Shown here: in pieces, positions 50,401 through 62,400 of the stretch | How the letters are laid out: the number at the start of each line of letters is the position of its first letter | Position numbering within the stretch: the first letter of the stretch is position 1 | Assembly: GCF_037975245.1 (NCBI RefSeq) | Contig: NC_092582.1 | Coordinates: 18,068,577-18,132,576, forward strand | Length of the DNA stretch: 64,000 nt | Direction: 5' to 3' | From: Apostichopus japonicus | Taxonomy: Eukaryota; Echinodermata; Holothuroidea; Aspidochirotida; Stichopodidae | Position numbers and translations under genes: made by a program | The notes under the pieces: generated by a model | Told to the model about the DNA's origin: nothing | What the model saw: only the letters and a program-made list of their open reading frames with translations | Databases searched by the model: none

Positions 50401-53400
50401 CCAATGAGAGTTTCAGTCTTCAAAGTGTTAACTGTGCATCTTTTGCCATGGAAACTCATTAACAAACGATTGATGCGACGTTGTGACTGCCTTGCATTAT
50501 TCCTGATGTTTATATATGTTTTGTTCAGTTCATGTGCCTTTGCAAACTTGTGATTTTAACGATTGCCATATATTATAAAATTATGAATAAATGTGCTGCA
50601 TGGTCTTGAAACTTTGAAAAGAACTTTTTGGCCATTGTAGGATATTTACCATTTTTGGTGTCACTCTACAAAACAGTACTATTAACTTATGACTTGTGAA
50701 AGTATACTGTAGCTTAATTTTTAGCCTCAGCAACTCCTTTTGCTTTTTTTTCAATTTAAGATGGCAGAACTGTCGTGTAGGTTTGGAAACTTCAAAATGA
50801 AATCAAATTTGGTTTCAGTACACTGATGTAAAATTATCTCATCAAACTCTAACTAGAAACAACAGAAATGTTTGTATAATGGATCATTAAATTTGATTTT
50901 CCCATCAAACATTAGGTTGTGAATTCCAAAGTTTCAAGCCCTGCAGTTGTCAACAAGGTGTTTAAACCAGCTGATCCAGTACAAAGAGTGCAATATCAAG
51001 ATGGGGTACAACCTCCCAAGAAACATCCACAGAGATCATCACAACAAATCCAGAGACCCTCGACCAAATCGGGTTACGGCCTCGATGACTTCCAAAAAAC
51101 TGAGGCACATCTGCATCGTCCCACACCACCCAAGCACCAAGCAACTGGGTATCAGCAGCAGACAGCAAAGTTCAGTCACACCCATTCAACACCACAGCAG
51201 CCAGCGCCCCCTCCTATTGCACCAACTCAAACCCTGGGTCGTCCCATGCCACCCCAGCACCAAGCAACTGGGTATCAGCAACGGAAAGCAAACTTCAGTC
51301 ACACCCATTCAACACCACAGCAGCCAGTGCCACCTCCTATCGCACCAACTCAAACCCAAACGAAGAATGATTTTGAGGCACTTTCACGTTCATTGTCGCC
51401 CATGACACGATTGTGGCTGCAAAAATTTCAGTTCCGACTGGCCTGTACCAGCTGTTTCGTCCAGGATTCACGTTATGAGGGTATCCAAGCATTCAACTTT
51501 CTCCCCAGAGAGAATCATGTTTGTGTAGGCGACCTCTTAATCTGCCAATTGAAGAGCCTCGGTGAAGAAAAGAGAATATGGGGACGGATCCGCCAAAGAA
51601 CCAATCCAAACTTTGCCGGGAATTTCAGATTATGTCAGACTTTCTTCCAAGGACTGCGCTGTCAAATCGGTTACAACTTGTGCCATTATGCTCACAGCCA
51701 GGAGGAGATGGTGATATGGCAAGCGGAAAGACAGAACAACTTCAACGGCAAAGAATTGGTGGCTTTCTTAAGACAACAGCTAATTCAACTTAAGCAATCC
51801 CAACGATTAGCTTCTCAGCAGAGGGTGGAAGTACGTACAGCACCGCAGATGCCACTGGCTCAGTTGACACCACCAAGACCAGCGGTACACAAAGTTTCTC
51901 CTGCTCAGCCTCCAGCATTCCCTGCACCTGTAAAGGAACCTGAAATTACAAAACAGATCTCCAAGAAAGCAAGTCAACAGGAGAAAAGTACAAATGTATC
52001 GAAACCAGCAACGAAGGCAAAGAAGATAAGTCCAGAGAAGGCCTCTGGGCACACATCTGAGAGGTCAAAGATCATAGAAGACTTAATCCAAAATTTACAG
52101 GGCTACTTTCTCTTCTGCTGCCAACAATGTTTTCATGGTTTTCCTGGTCGCATCAGTGTACAACATCCAAAGAAGAGGACAATCTGCACTAATAACGAAC
52201 AAAGTCATCAATGGAATATCAACAACCGTGTCCTGGTGTTTTTCAGCTACAACCGGCAGTTTTGGGAAGTGCGTCCCCGACCTCCAAACAGACCTGCTCG
52301 TGTTTCTCTCTGTTGGCACAACATGAAACACTACGGCTGTAAACATGGCCACAGTTGCAGCTTTGCGCATAACAATTTCGAGGTAGAATTCTGGGAGTTT
52401 GAGCAGAGGACTTCCTTCATCCCTCGTGATGAAGTCGTTGAACTTTGCCAACTCATACACCAGCGTCCCGCTGAGCAAAAGAAGAAGACCCTTCCTGCAC
52501 CGAAAGTTGAACAACAAAGCACACCATCCACATCAAAAGTTACCCCACCATTCAAGTATGAACTGCAAGCCCTCTGTGGGATCTGCTATCCGCAGAAGAT
52601 CTCCGTGCAAAATGCGAATAATCCTAAGATATGCAGCATGTCAGCTCACCCTTGGCGAAAGAGTTATGCCATTTACCAACTTTTGACAACTAGTAACAAG
52701 TGGGTGAGAGTCTACCCCCGGAACCCAAAGTTGAGAGCCAGTGTCCATCCCATCCTTTGCAGGCATGGATCAAGATGCTCCTACAGAGAAAGTCATAACT
52801 CCCAGTGCATGTTTTGTCACTACCCAGAGGAAGTTGCTCTATGGGTGTATCAACGGCAATATTCATGTGAGTAGATTCCTTCAGTTACCTAGTCCGGTTT
52901 GGTCATGTGATTAGAGGGCTTGACATTTTGATCATAGCATCTTCTTCTTCCAGGTCAAGCTCCTAAAAGAACACAGAGGAAAACGGCAGTTAAAACAGGT
53001 AGATGAGGAAGACAAGCTAATTAGAACATTGCAACAAAAAACACATAGAGTAGAATTAGTCAGGAAAAAAAATGCATGAATTCATTGGAATCATTTAATC
53101 TGATCTTGTGAAGCCAGAAGTTGCGATTAGACATTGTGAACAGAGAGACAGCAGACACAAGGGAAAAGGAGAGAGAACTGGGAACATAACGAATCATTAT
53201 GTAAAACCAATCTACAAAGTAGATGAGGTAGATCACCCAAAGGGGTACTGTAACAGGTTTACTGAAAGCCAAAGAGAGAAAAACAATTAACATAGTGTTG
53301 TGTGGGGAAATAATATTAAATTTATATGGCCCACCCCCACCCCATGCCCCCACAAACGAGTTGAAATCCAAGCAGGCTTTCTTCAAAGTCTTTTCTCATT

Positions 53401-56400
53401 TTTATTTTATTTTCTCAATATGCTTCCTATGTCTCTTTTTGTGTAGTGTCGACAATCGCAGAAGTCATTGCTGTGAGAGAAAAAGGCGGCACAAACGCTG
53501 GTTCATCTGTGAGTAATTCTCAACCAGCACAAGACCAGAGGCAAGTGAGAAGTATGTCTATCGGCCCCAAGGGTGCAGGAAGTCAGTTTTTCTGCTCCTA
53601 CTGCAAAAAGTCATGGGATGAGAAATGGCAACTGGAACAACATCTCAAGGCTCCGGATCACTTGGCTAACATAAACTCGGATAGAGAGAAGAAGTGGGAG
53701 CATCGCGACCCCCCACCAGGAGTGACAAACGGTGACTACAAGATTTGCAAATTGTGAGTTGTTTTTTTTTCCTACTTTTCTCACAGTCAAAAAGTTATCA
53801 AGTGAACTTTTTGATCTCAAATAATTTTGTGGCCTTGCCCAACTTTTCAAAACCATGATATTGTTTAGCGGCATAATGCAGTTGTGTCTTCTACCGTGGC
53901 AACTCAGTTGCTATGGATCAGAATTCAACAACACGCAATATTTTATCATCGTTGGTTGCAAGTAGCTCGGATTGCCTTAATTCCCTGAAGCATGCAACGT
54001 CATATTTTTAATCTGCTTGTCGTGTCAACAGTGATCAGTCTGGAATGTGTCGGTATTCTGGGAAGAGGGACGAAGATAACATATGCGACTTGGCTCACGG
54101 AGAAGACGAACTGAAGGAATGGAAAGAGAGACACAAGTACAGAATGATGAAGATGAAGAAAGTGAGAGAACAGAGGTTATTCTCTTTCCTCGACGAACTG
54201 TTACAGGCTTACAATTTCACCAACCAAAAGGAAACTGTGGTAAGATCAAACAGGAAAAGGTTGCACCTCTGTAATAAGTGTTTTCCAATTTACATGCAAA
54301 ACTTGGACAAGCTGTACTGTTTTGTTCAGACAGAATGTTCCAAGCTCCCCAACTTGATCTAGTCCATGACGTATGAGTGTATGTCAGTTGGCTTTGGGTA
54401 ATAGGAGCCATATGTCAAAATCTTCCTGTCTTTCTTCATGCTCCAGAGAACTCACAAGCCCTTATTGCTGAAAAAAGAGCCATCAAGCACACTGGCATGC
54501 ACAGCTTTTCATGGTGCATGAACTTTAATTCAAGGGCCAAAGCAGGATTAAGAAATTTTAAATAAAGGAGTGGTGTGGCCCTGGGGTCGTGTAGACGACT
54601 CACATGTACGATAATGTAGACTTCAATGAGTGCATTCTGTGGCATATTTAGACTATAAATATTTAGACTCTAAAATAAGGTCTAGTCGTAAAGTAATTAT
54701 AGACTAATAAGTACTCTTGTATATTTGCGTGAGGTTGAAAAGGGGGTGAGGGGAAGGGTGCGGCTGGATACCCATAGGAGTGGTCTAAGTCTTCCCCCTA
54801 CTGAATGTAAAAAAATCTGCAGAGTGAACTTTCATCCCCCCCAATTGATGATGGGGGGCGTACTGACAATGGTAGTAGTTAATTTTGAAGACGATGCCAG
54901 AATGCAACAATCCAGTATGGCAGGCAGTTTCTCATTTCAACATCAGGATTATTTGGAAGTAAGCTATTTATTTGAACAATTAATATCGAGCACCCCAACA
55001 TAACATGGCGCCCAACGTGGGGCGCCATGTTACATTGGGGTGCTCTGGCTCAATTAGTTTGGGCTCCCTTATTAAATAAGTATAATGAACAACAGGTAAA
55101 GAGAAACTCCAGACATAGATATAGTTGTAGAATATAAGCTTTATTTATTCTGTGTGGCGATATTGTTGCTGGAGTGTATCTGAACTACTCTCTCTGAAGT
55201 CTGGGATCTTAGTCCTTTCCATACTAAAAAACTACAGTATTTAAGTCATTACAACTTCCTGTGAATGGGCAACAACCTATCTGTGACATAAACTCTTGGT
55301 CACAGAGTTTATTACTTATAATTACTAAGGCACATAGGAGATGGCTACGACTAACCACATTTGTAAAACACAAGAGATGCAACAGGTTGTCATCTGTGGT
55401 TAAGCATGAATATTTCACGGAATAAAGACAAAGGGGGCTTCTACGAATATGATGTGGGTGTAGGATGAATCAACTGGGGAACAGGAAGTAAGTAGTTACT
55501 CTTAACACAAAGAATCATGGAAGCACATGTTTAAAGTAATATGATGGGGATATAACTACATACTACATTACACTCCATATGTGATAGTAGAACACTGGAT
55601 AAGGTCAAAATGTTTGTTTGAAGTTATCAGAGTAATATAATGAAGTGTCAGTAAGCATCACCAGAAGTCTAAATTTTTAACTACTTCCCCCTCCCATTCC
55701 CCACCCTTGCCCATTGTCACTTGCCCTTTCACCTCATGAACCCCCCTTTAAACATTTCCACACTGTTTAATGTTTACATCCCTGCTGAGGAGAATTATCA
55801 ATAACCATTTCTTTCATCTAGATGATGAAGGCATTACCAGGAGTGGAGGTCAAATGTGAACAAGATTTAGAGGTGTCCATGGAAATTAAAGAGAAGACTG
55901 ACAACGACCAGCCCTATAAGACACGTTGGCAATTCCAAGTTCATAGCGAAAAGGTTTGTTATGCGACAGCATTGTGTATGTTGGAACCACAACTTGTGCA
56001 TTTGACATTAAAGGCATATTTGTAACAAGCAATTGATTGGCTTGTTTCATCTTTATCGTGGAATATACATGGTGTCATCAGCAGTTAATTCTAAATTCAT
56101 ATTTATAGTCTATGGTGTGATTAGTACAAAGCCAATAATAATTTCTTCGTTGTGCTTTGGATAATACTCCTCTTCTACATGTGGGGGGGGGGGGGGGGAA
56201 ATGATCTCTTGAACTATCCTCTGAAACTTTCCATCGACTCCTGTCGTCTGGACTGCAGTAATGACTTAATAAGTGCCAGTAACTGTGTTTTCTGAATAAT
56301 GTAAAGACTAACCAGAATTCTCACAAACCCCAACACCTCCCCTATCAGGCCTCAAATTTCACAAAGACCGTGGTCGACGGTGCCCTTCCAACTGGCCTCT

Positions 56401-59400
56401 GTGCCTATAGGGAATCTGACGTTTTTCGGCCAAAATGCCTTGCCCTTTTTGCTCTTATGGCCGCTGTGCCCTTTTTGAGAAACAAAGCTCTTGTACACCC
56501 TGACAACTAGGTCAACGGAAAACATAATAAAACACATTTTGTAATGATCATCTTTCATTATTTCTTTCAAAAAACCACAACCTCTTCTGACAAGAACCAA
56601 AATTTCTCCAACTCTTACAGATCATTGAATTCGTTGGAAAATAAATATATCATAACAATCAACCACAAGGTACTGGGTGTACAACACTCCATTACAGAGA
56701 TTTTCATGCTAAAAATAGACGATGCTTTTCCAAAATTCCTGTAATTTGATTGGCTAATAGTCCCTATCCATTGTCTGGAAACATTCTTGCATCTGTGCTC
56801 AATGAACACGAAGTTGTTTAACAACAAGTACTTGCAACGTACTTTCCCCTGTGTAGAGATGACAAAGTCAGTTGTATAGGCTATCATATGTGTGCACTCA
56901 AATATCATAATGTTAGGCATTGCCACATACTGTCCTACATAACTTTTGACAACAATCACTCCTGGTACGAAGATGCACTTGAATTGTTTCTGAGACTATC
57001 ACGTGATATTTGAATCTTTGTTTTGATCAGAATATGTTATGAGTTGAGACAATCTATGAATTTGTATCATCTCTGATCGTGAAAAGGATATTACATCTCA
57101 CAGTATGTTTCTTCTCTCTGTCACTAGCTTTGATTAACATTCTTGTTTTTCTAGTGCCTATCATATGTGTAATTATACCAATTTCTTACCATTTCTTCAT
57201 GCATTATTGTAAAGCATGTGAAAAATAAAATATAATGTAGTACATAAAACAGCACATATATCATTGCTTTGAAGATTCCTTTTCTATATGTTTTTTATGC
57301 TCCCTCTCTCCGATTTCACTCATTTAATTGTCTCTTTATGGCTCCTTTTCACAGCCTCACTGAAAGTACACAAGTTGTCCAAATCACTACCATTGCATTT
57401 AACCCCTTTTTTCCCTTTTCACCAGAAAAAGCTAAAAAGAATTGGGCTACTGTATGATGAACACCGTCAACATTTTTACTTGTCTCGCCCTTCGGACGAG
57501 GAACGCCCACAGATATGTCCTGGCAGCAGGCTGGTTGGGAATAGCGAGTGGACCACATATTCCTTCGAGGTATTCTTCACCTCTGAGGTGCTGGGAGGAT
57601 TCCATCAGTGGGTCGTACTGGACTTTGGTAAAAACCCTGCACTTTATGTGCCATTGCAGATCAAGATCGGCTCTGAAGACTTCACGCCTCAGTTCTCTAC
57701 TCCAGCCATCAGCTTTATGGAACCATGGAATACTAACAATTCGGTGATAGTGGAATACCCAGAGCGATACCCAAAGGACCCATTTTATCTGTCTCTCAAG
57801 GAGAAGTATCCACCGCCTGTACCGTGCGACATTGTCCTGGAGGAAAGGCACCAAATGAGACCTGACAATGTAAAGGATCACTACCACAAGATGCTGTATC
57901 TGGAAGAACTGGCTTGTAATGACAGGTTGAAAAAGTAAGGCCACTGCATTAATACGTTTTACATTTTTCCTGCTGTTTCCTGCAGAATCAGTAAAAGCAC
58001 ACACAATAAAGATCAAGACGATTATCAGTACTTTATTTCTAGAATTGTTATCTTGTGTGAGCAGAAAAATCTCATTTTGAATCCAAGTAAATAAAATGAA
58101 ATCTTGTTTGAAAATATAAATGTTAAGCACAAAGGTTTAATGAATGTTAACGAACAGAGAACTATAATTCTCGTGCGTTGAACGTACCTCTTGCACTTTG
58201 TATCTAGGAGTGTGCATTGACGATAGGCTAACTTTTACAAATCATATCTCGAAAATGTTAGCTAAAGTGTATTATATTGTTTCGACATTAGCATTCACTG
58301 TCCCATACTTTTCCAGTGATACAATAGAAAGGGTGTTCACGACGTTTGTCTTGCCCATCCTTTTTTACACGTTAAAGATAAGAGAAGAATATTCGTTTCA
58401 GGCTAATAATTATGAGAATCTTGTATATAGAGTCATTGAATCTGCTAGGAATGAATTTGTAAAACTTGTCAAAAATATTCAAACTACTAACAAACATCCT
58501 CTACATTCCAAGCTCAACTCTCTGTGCAATAAAACAAATTATGATTTGAGAAATCCAAATATCAAGCCATGTTTTAGAATTATACTCTTTGCGAACTCGT
58601 TTATTTACAGAGCAGCCCTTTTTGTACAAAACGGCTCCTTAGATCCTTTATTGTAGCTTTTTGATAATGTTTTAGAATTGTTACTCTTTAAGAACTCATT
58701 TTATTTACAGAGCAGCCCCTTTTTGTAAACTGGTAAAGTCAGCTTCTTGGATCCTTTGTTGTAGCTTCTTGATAATTTTGATAACTTTTGTAATGCTTTT
58801 TATCCTTCATTATTATCTTAATCTCATAAACTTTTATATGTCTTAACCTGTATTTTTGATGTTCTGTTTATTGTTATCCTATTTATATATTCTCTGTAAA
58901 CGTATACTGGAATAAAGAATGAAAATGAAATGATTGTTATTCAAAGCCATCCTACCTTAAAGAGAGAGAGAGAGAGGAACAATCTTCACAGCATTGACAT
59001 GTATGTATGGGAAAGTTAATACTAAGCTAGAGATACACAGAACTGTAGTTCATTCTTTTGGTTTCAAAATGTGGGAAATGTTGTTTTCATTAACTGCATG
59101 CTTTTATGATTAATAAATGTTTGCGCTTTTGCAGGTTTAGCGGATGGACAAAATTGGAACTCTTTGACACCATCACAGAGAATGGCTACTACAAAGCACA
59201 AGGTGGAGAATTGTATGCCAAGATTTCTCTGACAGATTCCCTACTAGATGACTCAGAGGCCAGTCAAATTGTGGTGTCCAACGTCCGATTTGCTCTTATC
59301 AAGTTCGATGAAGCATCGGAGAAGGTGTACCAAGGAAAAATCTTGACTGAGAAACACTTGGACCTTAGAAAGGCAGATTCTCTCTATGTTAGTTTGGGAA

Positions 59401-62400
59401 TGCAGTGTGTTCAGGAGCAAAAGCTGGAACCGAATAAATCACTGAGCAAGGTTTTGGTCCAGTTTCAGTTGGAGAGAATTTCGTTTTGTGAGATGCATTT
59501 TGGCGTTGACAACCTTACAGAGATGAAACTGATTTTCCCCCCCGCTAACATGGTGCCAAGGTAGGTTCGATGTTACTGGTAAACATGTTTTATCCTCAAG
59601 AGTTGTAAAACAGGAGGGTTAAATGCACTGACGTACATACTAATGACACTTGATATAAGGCTGCATGTTGTTACACAGTAAAGTACTTGTAAAACTAAGG
59701 CATATCTTTAGCATAAGCAATTTGTTGTCATTAACACAGTTTGTGAGTTGAGTGACGAAAAGGTTTTATTTTTCAGTAAACAATTTCAGTTATCTGTTTT
59801 GCATATTTTGCAGAAGTCGGGGGGAACTAGCTTTTGGAAGGAAGAAATCATAGCTTGTATTAATTTCCTACTTTCAACTAAATTCATTTCCCTTTTCTTT
59901 TTTGAAAAAGATTTCCAGGGGTGAGGAGAGAGGAGTGTATAGAAATGAATCCTCGCCAAGCTGATGCATCAAAGTACATCGTTGGCGCTGGCAAAAGCCT
60001 TCCATTTGTGCCCGGCCCTACCCTGATCATCGGCCCATTTGGCACAGGAAAGACACTGACTCTTGCCCTGACCATCATCAAACTCTTGGACCAATCTCCT
60101 AACAACAAGATTCTTGTTTGTACTCACTCAAATAGGTAGTGATATTGATAGTATTGATTGATTGATAGAAATAATTAATATACCATAAAAATATTGGTAA
60201 ACCTGTAATTCATTAAATGTTGCATCATTTTGTGCATGCCTTCACTTAAAAGTGCTTTTTTGTTCAAATTTTTCATCAAACTTTATCACAGCACATTGTT
60301 CGAAAAGGATCAGTTGTGAACGTCTTTCTTCCATTGTGCTTATTAAATATACAGGACTGCTTGAAATGACTACTACAAATTCTAGCTACTCAGTATATAG
60401 CCAGCCAACATAACTTTAATTACTATGCAAATCATGTAATGAATAGTCACGATCAAAATCATGTCGTGGAGCCAGTTGGGAAAATTTTCTAATCCTAAAG
60501 CCACTCGATATTGTCCTCCCATACCATGCTGCAAATCACTCGTACTGTCAGTTCAAACAGTTCCTAACCTTAATATCTGATCACACCAAAATATTAAAAC
60601 TGCTCAAACTGTCAGTTCGAGGGCTTTGAACTGGTACTTAAAGGGTGTGAAGACACACGCACAAAGAAACGTCTCATGCCGGTAAGTGTACGACACCACC
60701 ATCGATACCAGAAAATACACACACAGCTTGCTACTGTCAGTAATTAGACTAGTGTACAGTCATTACATACAGCTACTGAGAATACCCACAACACAGTGTA
60801 CATAGCAGCGGTGGACATCTCAGGTCTAGATAAAAGATAACAAGGTATCATGTTTCATTACTGTCTGCATTTTGTAGCAAAAAGAAGAAAACTTTACCTG
60901 CCAGCAACGGAAAGTTAACTTTTCAGAGCGAGGCACACAGTTTGGGGTTAAAGTGTAGAAGACATTTGGTAACCTAGCTACGACTGAACTTACTGCTGTA
61001 CAAAAATGCATTGTTAAAATGTCACAGAATGGACCATTTTTCTTCCAGCATGCACTGGGTGTGAACAAGGATGATTTTAATGTTAAGCATACACTGATTT
61101 CCTTTTCTAACAGCGCTGCTGATTGGTTGATCACCGAATACCTTCACCCACACTTAACCAGGAAGAAGGGAGAAGAATCTTGGTACAACAGGAAACTCCT
61201 CAGGGTATATGCCACTATCAAAAGCCCTGCTTCTGTTAAAGAGGTTATCAGAGATAACTATGCCATCTTTGAGGAGGGTGTGGTACCTAGGACATTCAGA
61301 AAACCAACCCATCAAGATGTTATTGGTAGCTACAAAACTGATCATAATATGCCATTTTACATGTAGTAACTATTATTTTCTCTGTACTGAAATTAAACAA
61401 GTTAATTCCATTTTACACAATTTTGATCTTATAACAAAAAGCTAAGTCTGCATTGTCTGTTGACATGAATAGCAAGAAGTGGTGGATGAAGAAGTTAGTG
61501 TGAAAGATGAAATGGTCATAAGGGGCTCTGTACAATGGAGAGGAATGACCTTAACTGAATGCAGGTATAGAAATGGGGTAAACAAGAACAGAAATGAGAC
61601 ATAAACTTGACATACATAAGCATGAACAGTTGCATTACTTAACCAAAGAAACAGAAGCTATACATGTATCAGAACATCTTGTAAATATTCAATTGTGTGT
61701 ATACCTTTTGAGAACAAAAACCTTTTGTCCATTGTAGGCTGCAACATCGTCATAGCTACCCTCGCAACGTCCATCCATCTGGTGGCCTTACAGGAAGGTC
61801 ATCAGACAGTCAAAGGTTATTTTAAATATATCATTATTGATGAGGCCGGACAAGCTCTTGAAACCGAAGCTATCATTCCTCTTGGGCTTGCAATTGAGAA
61901 TACCGTCGTTGTCTTGGCAGGAGACCACATTCAGATGAGACCAAAGGTAAACTCTGAGAAAATAATATTCTTAAATTGATATGTAATTATATTTTATGAC
62001 AGGCTACTCCAATGACAAACTGGTCTTGGGGTTGCTTGAGTCTTTGCTTATCATTCTCCTAGGTTCAATGGCTTAAACCGTTTACAACGTAGAGAGGGGA
62101 TCATTTAAACCACTGCATGGTTAGGCTTTCTAATCTGAGTTTGTGTTGGTCATAAGGCTACATAGACAGCTGGAGGATAAGTTTGTTTTGTTTTTGCTTC
62201 CGTTAATAGCACTGAAAATTATTTTTGGTCATTTTGGAAGGACTTAAAGCTAAATAAAGCAATTTTCTAGTGGCTAAAGTTCTTGTTTAACAAAATGGAG
62301 AGCAAAACTCATCATAATAGCATATCCAGAAGGAGGAACAAGGTATTGCTTGTAATGGACGTTTCAACCAACATTGCAGAAAATTATTTCTCTTTGATAA

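Noticed and set aside
52095-52517. 140-codon minus-strand open frame
   Set aside because: Antisense shadow of the zinc-finger exon; the plus strand has clear CCCH motifs.
57447-58130. 227-codon minus-strand open frame
   Set aside because: Antisense shadow of HELZ2-like exon 15 extending into the intron.
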